DNA of 64,000 bases from Rhodanobacter denitrificans (GTDB taxonomy: Bacteria > Pseudomonadota > Gammaproteobacteria > Xanthomonadales > Rhodanobacteraceae), in contig NZ_QFWQ01000002.1 of the NCBI RefSeq assembly GCF_003335105.1, positions 186,001 through 250,000 of the forward strand, given 5' to 3'. Numbering within the stretch: position 1 is the stretch's first letter; every line of letters begins with the position of its first letter. Below are positions 1 to 9,552 of this stretch, in pieces. The translations under genes and the position numbers were made by a program. The notes below the pieces were generated by a model. The model saw nothing but the letters and a program-made list of their open reading frames with translations, searched no databases and was not told the DNA's origin.

Positions 1-812
1 TGCTCGCATGCGACCGCTTCGGCGACTTCCTGCTCGACAGCCTGCAGCAGGCCGGCGTCGGCACCGACGACGTGGTGCGCACCGACGCGGCGAACAGCGC
101 GCTCGCGTTTGTCACGCTGGATGCCCACGGCGAACGCAGCTTCAGCTTCTACCGCAACGACACGGCGGACCTGCGCTTCCGGCCGGCCGACTTTCGCGCG
201 GAGGCGTTCCGCGACCTCGCCGTGTTCCACGTCTGCTCCAACAGCATGACCGACCCGGCGCTGGCCACGACCACCCGCGAAGGCATGCAGCGCGCGCACG
301 GTGCCGGCGCGCTGGTCAGCTTCGACGTCAACCTGCGGCCGGCGTTGTGGCCAGCCGATGCCGATCCACGCCCGTTGCTGTGGCCGGCGCTGCATCTGGC
401 CGACGTGGTGAAGCTGAGCGCCGAGGAGTTCGCCTGGCTGGCAGTCGACGGGGAACAGGTCGCGCTGGACCGGCTGTGGCTGGGGCGTACACGGCTGGTG
501 GTGGTGACCGACGGCGCGCAGCCGCTGCGCTGGTTCCATCCCGAGGCGGAAGGCGAGCTGCCGTGTTATCCGGTCGCGGTGGTCGACAGCACCGCCGCCG
601 GCGACGCCTTCGTGGGCGGCCTGCTGTGCTGCCTGGCCGAGCTGGAAGCCGCCCCCGACCGGCTCGACCGCCTGGTCGCCGCCCTGCCGCGCCTGCACGC
701 CATGCTCCGCTTCGCCGCCGCCTGCGGCGCACTCACCGTGACCCGCCAGGGCTCGTTCGCCGCGATGCCGCGTGGCGACGAGGTACTCGCTTTCATGGAG
801 CACCAGGCATGA
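1..812 (+). CDS. Fructokinase, PfkB family (5' end outside window)
   Basis: ATP-dependent sugar kinase expected to phosphorylate fructose to fructose 6-phosphate in the cytoplasm. The reading frame is open from base 3, so the start lies upstream and roughly 40-50 residues are missing; about 269 codons are visible. Seen directly: a ribokinase-type N-terminal stretch (DRFGDFLLDSL, then a GV...V...T pattern), the family's SFSFYR strand, and near the end the PfkB signature AAGDAFVGG, whose Asp is the usual catalytic base. The stop overlaps the ATG of the next gene (ATGA), so the two are translationally coupled. That neighbour makes fructose from mannose, which favours fructokinase over other PfkB sugar kinases. 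Confidence 0.85.
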   Translation, partial: LACDRFGDFLLDSLQQAGVGTDDVVRTDAANSALAFVTLDAHGERSFSFYRNDTADLRFRPADFRAEAFRDLAVFHVCSNSMTDPALATTTREGMQRAHGAGALVSFDVNLRPALWPADADPRPLLWPALHLADVVKLSAEEFAWLAVDGEQVALDRLWLGRTRLVVVTDGAQPLRWFHPEAEGELPCYPVAVVDSTAAGDAFVGGLLCCLAELEAAPDRLDRLVAALPRLHAMLRFAAACGALTVTRQGSFAAMPRGDEVLAFMEHQA

Positions 813-2020
813 ACACCACCCCCGACTTCCGCTCGCCGACCTTCCTGCGCGAGCACATTGCCCAGACGATGGCGTTCTACCATCCCCGCGCGATCGACCC
901 GGCAGGCGGCTTCTTCCACTATTTCAGGGACGACGGCACGATCTACGACCGCAGCCACCGGCACCTGGTCAGCAGTACCCGCTTCGTCTTCAACTACGCG
1001 ATGGCGGCGATCGAATTCGACCGTGCGGATTATCTCGAAGCGGCGCGCCATGGACTGCGCTACCTGCGCGAGGTGCATCGCGACCCGTATACCGGCGGCT
1101 ATGCCTGGACGATCCGCGACGAGCAGCCGGAAGATCGCACCAACCATGCCTACGGCGTGGCCTTCGTGCTGCTCGCCTACGCCAGCGCGGTGAAGGCCGG
1201 CATCGGCGAGGCCGCCGCCTGGATGGACGAAACCTGGGACCTGCTGGAGCAGCGTTTCTGGGACGCCGACGCCGGGCTGTACCGCGACGAGGCGGACGCA
1301 AACTGGCAGTTCAGCGGCTACCGCGGGCAGAACGCGAACATGCACATGTGCGAGGCGATGCTGGCCGCGTACCAGGCCAGCGACGAGCCGCGCTACCTGG
1401 AACGGGCGCTCACCCTCGCCGACCATATGACCCGCCGCCAGGCGGCCCAGGGCGGCGGGCTGGTGTGGGAACACTACGACGCCGGCTGGCGCATCGACTG
1501 GGACTACCACCGCGACGACCCGAAGCACCTGTTCCGCCCATGGGGCTTCCAGCCGGGCCACCAGACCGAGTGGGCCAAGCTGCTGCTGATCCTGGAACCG
1601 CTGCTGCTGGAGCGCGGCCGCGAGGAAAACTGGCTGCTGCCCACCGCGATGCACCTGTTCGACACCGCGCTGGCGCGCGCCTGGGACGACGATTACGGCG
1701 GTCTCTGCTACGGCTTCGCGCCGGACGGCAGCGTCTGCGACGACGACAAGTACTTCTGGGTGCAGGCCGAATCGCTGGCCGCCGCCGCGCTGCTGCATGC
1801 GCGCACCGGCCTGGCCAGGTATGACGACTGGTACGGCAGGCTGTGGGCTTACGCCTGGCAGCATTTCGTCGACCACCGCTACGGTGCCTGGTATCGCATC
1901 CTCACCCGCGACAACCGCAAGCTCAGCGACGCGAAAAGTCCGGCCGGCAAGACCGACTACCACACCATGGGCGCCTGCCACGAAGTGCTGGCGCTGCTGC
2001 GCGCCGGTGGCCGCCCGTGA
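809..2020 (+). CDS. D-mannose isomerase, AGE (N-acylglucosamine 2-epimerase) family
   Basis: Predicted cytoplasmic (alpha/alpha)6-barrel aldose-ketose isomerase converting mannose to fructose. It has 403 residues, the usual length for this family. Visible family marks are SSTRFVFNY near residue 55, a [14 protein letters not shown] block near 242-255 with a conserved His at about 250, YFWVQAES near 317, and [12 protein letters not shown] near 382-393 carrying the second conserved His. The ATG is embedded in the stop of the fructokinase gene (4-base overlap). Mannose isomerase followed by fructokinase gives a kinase-sparing route from mannose or mannosides into glycolysis. A cellobiose or N-acylglucosamine epimerase is possible, but the fructokinase partner argues for mannose. 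Confidence 0.85.
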   Translation: MNTTPDFRSPTFLREHIAQTMAFYHPRAIDPAGGFFHYFRDDGTIYDRSHRHLVSSTRFVFNYAMAAIEFDRADYLEAARHGLRYLREVHRDPYTGGYAWTIRDEQPEDRTNHAYGVAFVLLAYASAVKAGIGEAAAWMDETWDLLEQRFWDADAGLYRDEADANWQFSGYRGQNANMHMCEAMLAAYQASDEPRYLERALTLADHMTRRQAAQGGGLVWEHYDAGWRIDWDYHRDDPKHLFRPWGFQPGHQTEWAKLLLILEPLLLERGREENWLLPTAMHLFDTALARAWDDDYGGLCYGFAPDGSVCDDDKYFWVQAESLAAAALLHARTGLARYDDWYGRLWAYAWQHFVDHRYGAWYRILTRDNRKLSDAKSPAGKTDYHTMGACHEVLALLRAGGRP

Positions 2021-2045
2021 TCCGCCACCTTTCCCAAGGCATCGC

Positions 2046-4028
2046 ATGAAGAAGCCCGCGCTGTTCCTCGCCATCACGACCACCATGTTGCTGGCGGCAC
2101 CCGCGTTCGCCGACGACGCGGCCTCGCGCTACGATCCGTTGCAGACCTTCGCGCCGTACAGCTACCCGCAGCCAGCCACGGCCTATCGGTCCGCCAGCGG
2201 CAAACCCGGTCCGCTGTTCTGGCAGAACCGCGCCGACTACAGGATCGAGGCCACGCTCGATCCGGCCACGCGCCGGCTCAGCGGCAGCGAGGTGATCAGC
2301 TATACCAACCACAGCCCCGACGCGCTCGACGTGCTGTGGCTGCAGCTCGACCAGAACCGCTACCGCCGCGATGCCCGCGGCGCGTTCACCAGCAAGTTCC
2401 CCACCGAGTTCACCGACGGCTACCGGATCGCTGCGGTGGAAGTGGAAGATGCGCACGGTGGCAGGCAACCGGTGAAATGGGTGGTTTCCGACACGCGCAT
2501 GCAGGTGCAGCTGCCCGCGGCGCTGAAGGGCAACGGCGGCAGCCTGCGCCTGCACGTTGCCTGGAGCTACACCCTGCCCGGCGAGTTCGGCGGCCGCACC
2601 GACGTCAACCCCAGCAAGAACGGCGAGATCTTCGAGATCGCGCAGTGGTACCCGCGCATGGCCGTCTACGACGACCTGCGCGGGTGGGACACCGCGCCCT
2701 ACCTCAACAGCGAGTTCTATCTCGAATACGGCGATTTCGACTACGCAATCACCGTGCCGTGGGACATGATCGTGGCCGGCTCCGGCGAGCTGGTGAACCC
2801 CGGCGAGGTGCTGACGAAGACCGAGCAGCAGCGGCTGGAGCAGGCCCGCCACAGCGACGCCACCGTGATGATCCGCACCGCGGAGGAAGTCACCCAGCCG
2901 TCCAGCCGTCCGCAGCCCCGTGATCCAAAAAAGCCGGGCACGCTGACCTGGCACTTCCGCATGCAGAACACCCGCGACGTGGCGTTCGGCGCCTCGAAGG
3001 CGTTCGTTTGGGACGCCGCGCGGATCAACCTGCCCGAGGGCAGGACCGCGCTGGCGATGTCGGTCTACCCCGCCGAAAGCGGCGGCAACGACGCCTGGGG
3101 CCGCGCCACCGAATACCTCAAGGCGTCGACCGAATACTTCTCGAAGCAGTGGTATCCGTACCCGTGGCCGGTGGCGATCAACGAAGCCGGCACCGTCGGC
3201 GGCATGGAGTATCCCGGCATCACCTTCGACCACAAGCTGGCCAAGGGCAGGATTCTGCATATGGTGATCGCGCACGAGATCGGGCACAGCTGGTTCCCGA
3301 TGATCGTGGGCAGCAACGAGCGCCGCGACGCCTGGATGGACGAAGGCTTCAACACCTTCATCGACGTCTACGAGGCGGACGCCTTCAACCACGGCGAGTA
3401 TGCGCCCAAGCGCGACAGCGAATACGCGCCAGGCAAGGGCAACCCTGCCGACGAGATCGCCGCGGTGCTCGCCGACCCCACTGCGCCCACCCTGCTCAAC
3501 GGCGCCGACATGACGCCGGAGAAGTACCGCCACCCGATCAGCTACTTCAAGGGCGCGTTCGGCCTGGTACTGCTGCGCGAGCAGATCATCGGGCCGGAGC
3601 GCTTCGACCCCGCGTTCCGCCGCTACATCGCCACCTGGGCGTACAAGCACCCCAGCCCCTCGGACTTCTTCCGCTTCATGGAAAACGAGACCGGCGAGGA
3701 CCTCGGCTGGTTCTGGCGCGGCTGGTACCAGCACAATTGGACGTTCGACATGGCGGTGCAGAAAGTCGCACCGATCGACGGCAACTGGAGCCACGGCGCC
3801 GAAGTCACCGTGGCCAATCTCGACCGGCTGGTGCTGCCGGCCACGCTGCAGGTGGTCTACGACGACGGCAGCAAGCAGGACATCCGCGTGCCGGTGGAAA
3901 CCTGGCAGGAGCACCGCAGCTACGTGGTGCGCGTGGCGGGCACGCGCAAGGTGGTCTCGGCTACCATCGACCCGGCGCATGTGCTGCCGGACGCGCAGCG
4001 CGCGAACAACACGCTGCAGGTGAAGTAG
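2046..4028 (+). CDS. M1 family zinc metallopeptidase, exported
   Basis: Aminopeptidase of the M1 (gluzincin) clan, 660 residues. An N-terminal signal peptide ([22 protein letters not shown]) places it in the periplasm or outside the cell. The zinc site is seen as HEIGH at about residues 409-413, with the third ligand Glu 19 residues later in WMDEGF. The exopeptidase loop appears as GGMEYP near residue 385 instead of the classical GAMEN. After the catalytic domain a beta-rich C-terminal segment follows. The start is the ATG 25 bases after the isomerase stop. Substrate is unknown; M1 proteins of this exported type in Xanthomonadales are thought to scavenge peptides. Confidence 0.9.
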   Translation: MKKPALFLAITTTMLLAAPAFADDAASRYDPLQTFAPYSYPQPATAYRSASGKPGPLFWQNRADYRIEATLDPATRRLSGSEVISYTNHSPDALDVLWLQLDQNRYRRDARGAFTSKFPTEFTDGYRIAAVEVEDAHGGRQPVKWVVSDTRMQVQLPAALKGNGGSLRLHVAWSYTLPGEFGGRTDVNPSKNGEIFEIAQWYPRMAVYDDLRGWDTAPYLNSEFYLEYGDFDYAITVPWDMIVAGSGELVNPGEVLTKTEQQRLEQARHSDATVMIRTAEEVTQPSSRPQPRDPKKPGTLTWHFRMQNTRDVAFGASKAFVWDAARINLPEGRTALAMSVYPAESGGNDAWGRATEYLKASTEYFSKQWYPYPWPVAINEAGTVGGMEYPGITFDHKLAKGRILHMVIAHEIGHSWFPMIVGSNERRDAWMDEGFNTFIDVYEADAFNHGEYAPKRDSEYAPGKGNPADEIAAVLADPTAPTLLNGADMTPEKYRHPISYFKGAFGLVLLREQIIGPERFDPAFRRYIATWAYKHPSPSDFFRFMENETGEDLGWFWRGWYQHNWTFDMAVQKVAPIDGNWSHGAEVTVANLDRLVLPATLQVVYDDGSKQDIRVPVETWQEHRSYVVRVAGTRKVVSATIDPAHVLPDAQRANNTLQVK

Positions 4029-4064
4029 AACATCCTCGTCTCTCGCAAGCTGCAGAGAAGTTTC

Positions 4065-4134
4065 GCAGGGCGGGCACCGCCCGCCGCTCTTCGTCGAGGC
4101 CCAAGGCAAAGCCGGCGGACAGTGCCCGCCCTGC
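4065..4134. repeat. GCAGGGCGGGC...GCCCGCCCTGC palindromic repeat, copy 1
   Basis: A 70-base element bounded by perfect 12-base inverted ends (GCAGGGCGGGCA and TGCCCGCCCTGC), with a second inner palindrome around CCGCCCGCCG / GCCGGCGG. It lies between two convergent genes. Full copies of the same design sit at 38041-38110 and 45512-45584 and a half copy at 13437-13459. REP-like; the mobilising transposase is not in this window. Confidence 0.85.
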
Positions 4135-4161
4135 TAAAGCTGCGAGGCAGGGGGAGCTCGC

Positions 4162-5043
4162 CTACGGCTTCGGCAATGATTGCCGTAACGTGGCCACGCC
4201 CTCCCACGGATCGCGCTTCAACGCCGCCGCCCGCCTCAGCGCCTTGCGCATGTCGAACGCCGCACCACTCTCCACCCGCGCCAGTTCCTCCCAGCGCAAC
4301 GGCATCGCCACCGGCGCGCCGGCGCGGGCCCGCAGCGACCAGTTGCACACGCTGGTGGCGCCGCGGGTGTTACGCAGCCAGTCGATGAAGATGCGGCCCT
4401 TGCGCCGGGCCTTGCTCGCAGTGGCGATGTAATCCTGCGGATACCGCGCCGCCATCGCCTCCGCAAGCGCCTCGCAGAAACGCTTCGCCGCCTCCCAGTC
4501 CGGCCCGCGGCGGAACGGCACCACCACGTGCAGGCCCTTGCCGCCGCTGGTGCGCACGAAGCCCTGCAAGCCGGTTTCCCGCAGCCGTGCACGGATCCTG
4601 CGCGCCGCCAGCACCACCGCCGGCCACGGCACGCCCGGCGCCGGATCGAGATCGAACACCAGGCGATCAGGGGCATCGGGCCGGTCCACCTGCGCGCCCC
4701 ACGGATGGAACTCCAGCGTATTCATCTGCACCAGATCGAGCACGCCGGCTAGGTCGCGCACGTACAGGTAGTCATCGACGACGCCATCCTTCTCGCGCAG
4801 CGAGATCGCCTGCACATGCTCTCCCAGCGCGTTCGCGTGATGCTTCTGAAAAAAGCAGCCCGCACCCACCCCGTCCGGGCAACGCAGCAGCGACAGCGGC
4901 CGGTTCGCCAGCTCCGGCAGCATCCAGCGCGCCACCGCGGCGTAATACGCGGCCACGTCGCCCTTGCTGATCCCGCTACCTGGATAGACCACGCGCGCGG
5001 CGTGGGTAATCGCCACCGCGGGAGTCGAACCGGATTCGTTCAT
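4162..5043 (-). CDS. ligD: LigD-type NHEJ primase-polymerase domain, stand-alone
   Basis: Archaeo-eukaryotic primase-fold polymerase of the LigD POL family, which adds nucleotides at broken DNA ends in bacterial end joining. 293 residues, i.e. the POL domain only, with no ligase or phosphoesterase domain in the same frame. Seen: HPWGAQ at 113-118, catalytic DLDP at 131-134, SGGKGLH at 166-172 and the third acidic residue in RIFIDWLRN (Asp about 221). The start chosen is the ATG at 5043, which has AGGA 7 bases upstream; the frame extends to a TTG at 5073 without a better site. No Ku or ATP-dependent ligase gene is in the window. Confidence 0.9.
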   Translation of the reverse strand: MNESGSTPAVAITHAARVVYPGSGISKGDVAAYYAAVARWMLPELANRPLSLLRCPDGVGAGCFFQKHHANALGEHVQAISLREKDGVVDDYLYVRDLAGVLDLVQMNTLEFHPWGAQVDRPDAPDRLVFDLDPAPGVPWPAVVLAARRIRARLRETGLQGFVRTSGGKGLHVVVPFRRGPDWEAAKRFCEALAEAMAARYPQDYIATASKARRKGRIFIDWLRNTRGATSVCNWSLRARAGAPVAMPLRWEELARVESGAAFDMRKALRRAAALKRDPWEGVATLRQSLPKP

Positions 5044-5097
5044 CTCCTGGTCCTGCCAACCGACACGCGTCAAGATGTCGATGGTAGACCTGCCGCG

Positions 5098-7362
5098 CTA
5101 GAAAACCAGCCGTGCGCCCAGCATCCAGGTACGGCCCGGGCCCGGCTCGAAATAGCGCCCATTGCTGTCGTTGACGATCACCGAGCCGATGTAGCGGCGG
5201 TTGCCCAGATTGTCCACGCGGGCGCTGAGCTGCAGTCGCGTGCTTGCAGCCAGCGCGAAGGTGTAGCTGGCATCCATGCCAATCAGGCCGTAACCGGCAG
5301 CCTGCTGGGTGGCGGTGTCGTTGACGGTGACCGAACCCACGCCCGTCAGGTCCAGGCTTTCGTGCCAGCCGAGATCGCTGCCGTGCTGGATTCGCAGCGA
5401 ACCGTAGTTTTCGGGCACGCCCGGGATCCGGGTGCCCGCTGCCACCGGCATGGTGACCATCGTGCACGGTGTGCTGCGACAGGCGAGGAACGCACTGCGG
5501 AAGCGCGCCTGCAGATGGGTGAAACCGGCGCTGACCTGCCAGCTGTCCGCCAGTTGGCCGGTCAACGAGAACTCGACGCCCTGGCGCCGCGTGTCGCCTA
5601 CGTTCTGGTAGGTGGACCGGCCGCTCTCGCTCGTCCTGACCGCCAGTTCGTCACGCGTATCCGAACCGAACGCCGCGGCATCGAACTCCAGCGCACGCGT
5701 GATCTGCCACTTCGCGCCCAATTCCAGATGGCGACTGAGTGCCGGCCGCAGGTTGAAGGCCAGGCCAGGCAATCCATCGCTGCGGTAGCCGAGTTCGTTG
5801 AAGCTCGGCGTTTCGAAACCCTTGCCGTAGCTGATATAGAACCGCAGATCGTGGCCGGGCCGGAATTCCAGCCCGGCCACCGGCGTGGTGGCGGCGTAGC
5901 TCACGCCGCCGCTGTCGTCCGGATTGATCGCCGTGATGTGCAAATCGCGTGCGCTGAAGCGCACGTCGTCATGCCGTGCGCCGAGCAGCAGCGACCACTG
6001 TTCGGCGAAGTGCCAGTACCACTGCGCGTACTCATCGACACTGTCGACGTTGTCGTCCTCGTTTCGTCGCAGTGCGCCGATCACCCCGAGCGTGTTGCCG
6101 ATGAAGTTGTTGTAGCCACGGCGGTGCTGCCGTTGCCCGTCGATGCTTGCGCCCAGCACGAATTCGACATCGCGGCCGGCCAACTGGCCGGTATGGGTCC
6201 AGCGCGTGTCGAGGCCGCCATAGTCGGTATCCAGCGCCACCACGCCGCCCGGCGAAAGCGGACTGCGCTCGACACCCACCGGAATCGACTGGTATTGCAG
6301 GATGCTGCGCTGGCCGAAGTAGCCCATCGCGCGCCATTGATCCCCGCTGTCCAGCCGCTGCTCGTAGATGGCGCCAAGCTGATTCTGCAGGATGCTCTTG
6401 CGGGTGTTGTACTGGGTGGCCGCCGAGGCGACCTGTCGCGGATCGGCATCGACCTGCTCGCGGGTGAGCCCGAGCGCATCCTGGGATATCGGCTGATTCA
6501 GGCGATTCGCCACGATGGTGAGTTTCTTCCCGTCGCCCAGGTCCATGCCGAACCTGGCATTGTCCGATTCGCGACGCACCCGGCTGTGCGGCCGATAGCC
6601 CCCGGAAAGAAATTCCGATCCGGCGATGTTGTAGTCGACCGGCCCCAGGGTGCCGCGCGTGTCGACACTGTATCGGAACGCGTCGTTGCTGCCGGCGTTC
6701 ATGCCCAGGGTGGTCACCGGCGTCGGCGTACCCTCCGCGCTCCACAACTGCACCACGCCGCCGGCAGCATTGCCGTAGAGCACCGAGAACGGGCCACGCA
6801 GTACTTCCACCCGATCGGCCGAATCGAGATTGAAGTGCGAGACCTGGCCCTGCCCATCCGGCAACGTCGCCGGGATGCCGTCGACATACAGGCGGATGCT
6901 GCGCACGCCGAACGTCGCGCGCGAGCCGAAGCCGCGTATCGAGATCTGCGCGTCCTGCGCATAGTTCTGCCGGTCACGCGCGAGGATGCCCGGCACGCCG
7001 ACCAGCGCCTCGGAAAGATTCACGCCCGGCTGGCCCGCCGCGGCCGGCGCCACCTGCACCACGCTGAGCGCGGCGGGAAGATCGAAAGGGGGAATGTCCA
7101 GGCGAACGGCATGGACCTGCACTGCGGGCAACGACGTGGGCGCCGAACGGGCGGGATCAACCCTCGCCGGCACAGGCTCCTGGGCGGCAAGCCGTTGCTG
7201 GGCGAGTCCCAGGCAAAGCAGGACCGCGACGACCGGCCAACGCACTCCAGCTCCACCAGCGCGGACACGGCCGAACAAACCGCCACCGGGCGCGGAGCCA
7301 CCTCCGGGCGAAGCCGACGCGACGAAGGCCGGGGTGGAACAGTCGAAGACACGCGGGCACAT
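5098..7362 (-). CDS. pqqU: TonB-dependent receptor, PqqU/YncD-like (PQQ uptake)
   Basis: Outer-membrane TonB-dependent transporter. The plug matches what is known of E. coli PqqU (YncD), the PQQ importer: NLSEALVGVPGI, then RQNYAQDAQISIRGFGSR, LYVDGIPATLPDGQGQ and EVLRGPFSVLYGNAAGG. In the barrel, QYQSIP, RGYNNF, GKGFETPSFNELGYR and the end block YIGSVIVNDSNGRYFEPGPG also follow it, and the protein ends in Phe as a barrel should. From the ATG at 7362 it has 754 residues, but a GTG at 7245 preceded by GGTGGAG would give a clean signal peptide (RWPVVAVLLCLGLAQQ), so the first 39 residues may not be translated. The divergent neighbours encode a PQQ-dependent dehydrogenase, which supports PQQ as substrate. 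Confidence 0.85.
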   Translation of the reverse strand: MCPRVFDCSTPAFVASASPGGGSAPGGGLFGRVRAGGAGVRWPVVAVLLCLGLAQQRLAAQEPVPARVDPARSAPTSLPAVQVHAVRLDIPPFDLPAALSVVQVAPAAAGQPGVNLSEALVGVPGILARDRQNYAQDAQISIRGFGSRATFGVRSIRLYVDGIPATLPDGQGQVSHFNLDSADRVEVLRGPFSVLYGNAAGGVVQLWSAEGTPTPVTTLGMNAGSNDAFRYSVDTRGTLGPVDYNIAGSEFLSGGYRPHSRVRRESDNARFGMDLGDGKKLTIVANRLNQPISQDALGLTREQVDADPRQVASAATQYNTRKSILQNQLGAIYEQRLDSGDQWRAMGYFGQRSILQYQSIPVGVERSPLSPGGVVALDTDYGGLDTRWTHTGQLAGRDVEFVLGASIDGQRQHRRGYNNFIGNTLGVIGALRRNEDDNVDSVDEYAQWYWHFAEQWSLLLGARHDDVRFSARDLHITAINPDDSGGVSYAATTPVAGLEFRPGHDLRFYISYGKGFETPSFNELGYRSDGLPGLAFNLRPALSRHLELGAKWQITRALEFDAAAFGSDTRDELAVRTSESGRSTYQNVGDTRRQGVEFSLTGQLADSWQVSAGFTHLQARFRSAFLACRSTPCTMVTMPVAAGTRIPGVPENYGSLRIQHGSDLGWHESLDLTGVGSVTVNDTATQQAAGYGLIGMDASYTFALAASTRLQLSARVDNLGNRRYIGSVIVNDSNGRYFEPGPGRTWMLGARLVF

Positions 7363-7584
7363 GCCGCCAGTGTGTCACGAAGCTCCGACGGCCAAGGCAT
7401 GTCACGAACGCGTCACGCCGTTACGCCCAATATGGCGGTCGGCCGGCTACGATTTCCGGTGTTGCCGGAAGCGTTGGGGGTGGGGCGGGGAAACCAGCAG
7501 AATGCCCGACGGCCGCTCTCCCACCGGCTCCCGTGCAGATCGTTCTTGGCCGTCCATAGCATCCTTCCCGCAGAGGAGCTGCCC

Positions 7585-8028
7585 GTGAACTCTCTCGTCG
7601 TACCGCATCGTTCCACCCTGGCCAACGCCGTCTATGGCCTGCTCAATCCCCTCCCATTCGGCTTCTTTGTCGCCGCGCTGATTTTCGACATCACCTACGT
7701 CCGGACCGCAGGCGTGCTGTGGAACAAGGGCGCCGCGTGGCTGATCGTGTTCGGCCTGCTGCTCGCTGTGATCCCGCGCTTCGTCAACCTCGCACAGGTC
7801 TGGATCACTTCCCGGCACATCGCCCGACGCGCCGACAGGCTGGACTTCTGGCTCAACCTGTTCGCCATTGTCGCGGCGATCTTCAATGCGTTCGTGCACA
7901 GCCGCGATGCCTACGCGGTGGTTCCCGCCGGCGTCTGGCTCTCGGCATGCACGGTCGTCCTGCTGGCCATCGCCCACCTCGTGATGGCCGTGCAACGCTC
8001 TGCAGCGGAGGAGTACGTCCATGAATAA
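7585..8028 (+). CDS. DUF2231-type membrane protein
   Basis: Small inner-membrane protein of 147 residues with four predicted hydrophobic segments (about residues 18-37, 47-67, 88-107 and 116-137) and a DUF2231-like layout (NPLPFGFF near the start, Arg-rich loop in the middle). Translation starts at a GTG with AGAGGAG 6 bases upstream. The last 8 bases overlap the PQQ dehydrogenase gene, so the pair forms one transcription unit; a role as a membrane or heme-type electron-transfer partner of that enzyme is inference only. Confidence 0.75.
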   Translation: MNSLVVPHRSTLANAVYGLLNPLPFGFFVAALIFDITYVRTAGVLWNKGAAWLIVFGLLLAVIPRFVNLAQVWITSRHIARRADRLDFWLNLFAIVAAIFNAFVHSRDAYAVVPAGVWLSACTVVLLAIAHLVMAVQRSAAEEYVHE

Positions 8029-9340
8029 GATCGTCCTTCGCAGTGCGCTGGTATTGGTCTTCGGAATGATTATGGGAGGATGCAGCGGAAAGGCGTCGTA
8101 TCAGCCCGCGCAGCAGTCGGGTAATGCTCCGCCGCTGCCCGGCGCCCGCAACTTCCTGGTCCCGCCGATGCAGGTTCCCCGCTATGCCGGCTGGAAGCAG
8201 GGCCAGGCGCCCAAGGTGGCGGCGGGGCTCAGGATCGAGAAGATCGCCAGCGGACTGATGCACCCGCGCCAGCTTTACACCCTCCCCAACGGCGACATCC
8301 TGGTGGTGGAATCCAACGGCCCCGGCTCCGAGCCGGTGACCACGCCAAAACAGTTGATCGCCAACAAGATCAAGAACCTCTCGGGCAAGGGTGCGAAAGG
8401 CGGCAACCGGATCACCCTGCTGCGCAGGAACGGCAACGCCGGCGGTGAATGGGAGAAGCACGTTTTCATCCAGCACCTGCACTCGCCGTTCGGGGTACAG
8501 CTGATTGGCGACACCCTGTACGTGGCCAACACCGACGCGATCGTGAAGTTCCCGTACGTCACGGGCGAAACGCAGATCACGGCGCCCGGGGTGGAGTTCA
8601 CCGACTTGCCGGCCACGATCAACCACCACTGGACCAAGGCACTGGTGGCCAGCCCGGACGGCAGCAAGCTGTATGTCGGGGTCGGCTCCAACAGCAACAT
8701 CACCGAGAACGGCATCGACCAGGAATACCGGCGCGCGAATGTACTCGAGGTGGACGTGGCCACCGCCGGCAGCAGGATCTACGCCTCGGGCCTGCGCAAT
8801 CCGACAGGGCTGCAGATCGAGCCGCATACGGGCAAGCTCTGGGCGATCGTCAATGAACGCGACGAGATCGGCGCGGACCTGGTGCCCGATTACCTGACCT
8901 CCGTCCAGCCGGGCGGTTTCTACGGCTGGCCATACAGCTATTTCGGCCAGCACGTGGACAGCCGCGTCATGCCGCAGCGACCGGACCTGGTGGCGAAGGC
9001 GATCAAGCCCGATTACGCGCTGGGGTCGCATGTCGCCGCGCTCGGGCTGCTGTTCTCCGACAACAACGCGCTGCCGGAGAAGTATCACAACGGTGCCTTC
9101 GTCAGCGAGCATGGCAGCTGGGACCGCTCGCCACTGAGCGGTTACGCCGTCGTCCATGTCGCGTTCGTGGACGGCAAGCCGACCGGTGTGCCTGAACCGC
9201 TCGTCACCGGCTTTTACTCGGACGACGAATCGCAGCTGTACGGTGCACCGGTCGGGTTGGCGCAGGACAAGGACGGCGCTCTGTTGATCGCGGACGATGT
9301 CGGCGATGCCGTCTGGCGGGTGACGTCAGCCTCACCCTGA
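8021..9340 (+). CDS. PQQ-dependent sugar (sorbosone-type) dehydrogenase, lipoprotein
   Basis: Beta-propeller quinoprotein predicted to oxidise an aldose or sorbosone in the periplasm with pyrroloquinoline quinone as cofactor. 439 residues. The signal sequence ends in a lipobox-like MGGC with Cys 21, so it should be lipid-anchored. Family features seen are LPNGDILVVESNG, HSPFGVQL, YASGLRNPTGLQIEP, VNERDEIGADLVPDYL, GGFYGWPYSYFG and SEHGSWDRSPLSGY. It overlaps the DUF2231 gene by 8 bases and ends just before a strong terminator. Divergent from a PqqU-like receptor. No pqq biosynthesis gene is present here, so the cofactor may be imported. Confidence 0.88.
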   Translation: MNKIVLRSALVLVFGMIMGGCSGKASYQPAQQSGNAPPLPGARNFLVPPMQVPRYAGWKQGQAPKVAAGLRIEKIASGLMHPRQLYTLPNGDILVVESNGPGSEPVTTPKQLIANKIKNLSGKGAKGGNRITLLRRNGNAGGEWEKHVFIQHLHSPFGVQLIGDTLYVANTDAIVKFPYVTGETQITAPGVEFTDLPATINHHWTKALVASPDGSKLYVGVGSNSNITENGIDQEYRRANVLEVDVATAGSRIYASGLRNPTGLQIEPHTGKLWAIVNERDEIGADLVPDYLTSVQPGGFYGWPYSYFGQHVDSRVMPQRPDLVAKAIKPDYALGSHVAALGLLFSDNNALPEKYHNGAFVSEHGSWDRSPLSGYAVVHVAFVDGKPTGVPEPLVTGFYSDDESQLYGAPVGLAQDKDGALLIADDVGDAVWRVTSASP

Positions 9341-9370
9341 ATACGCCGATCGAAATATCGCCAACGCAAT

Positions 9371-9400
9371 AAAAAGCCCCCGATTGCTCGGGGGCTTTTT
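9371..9400. terminator. Bidirectional intrinsic terminator
   Basis: A perfect 13-bp stem, AAAAAGCCCCCGA / TCGGGGGCTTTTT, with a 4-base loop and T-runs on both strands. It ends the dehydrogenase operon on the + strand and can also stop transcripts of the convergent accessory gene at 9553-9975. Confidence 0.93.
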
Positions 9401-9552
9401 GCTGAAACCCGCCAACGAAGCCGCAGGCAATCGCTAGAACGCTTCTTGACACCTGAGCATGATGCCCAGCCGCCCCAAAGCTCGACATGGAGCCGATGTC
9501 TGTGAAACCGGCAACAGTCCAGAACGGCATTCCGTACGGATCGGATTGCTGC

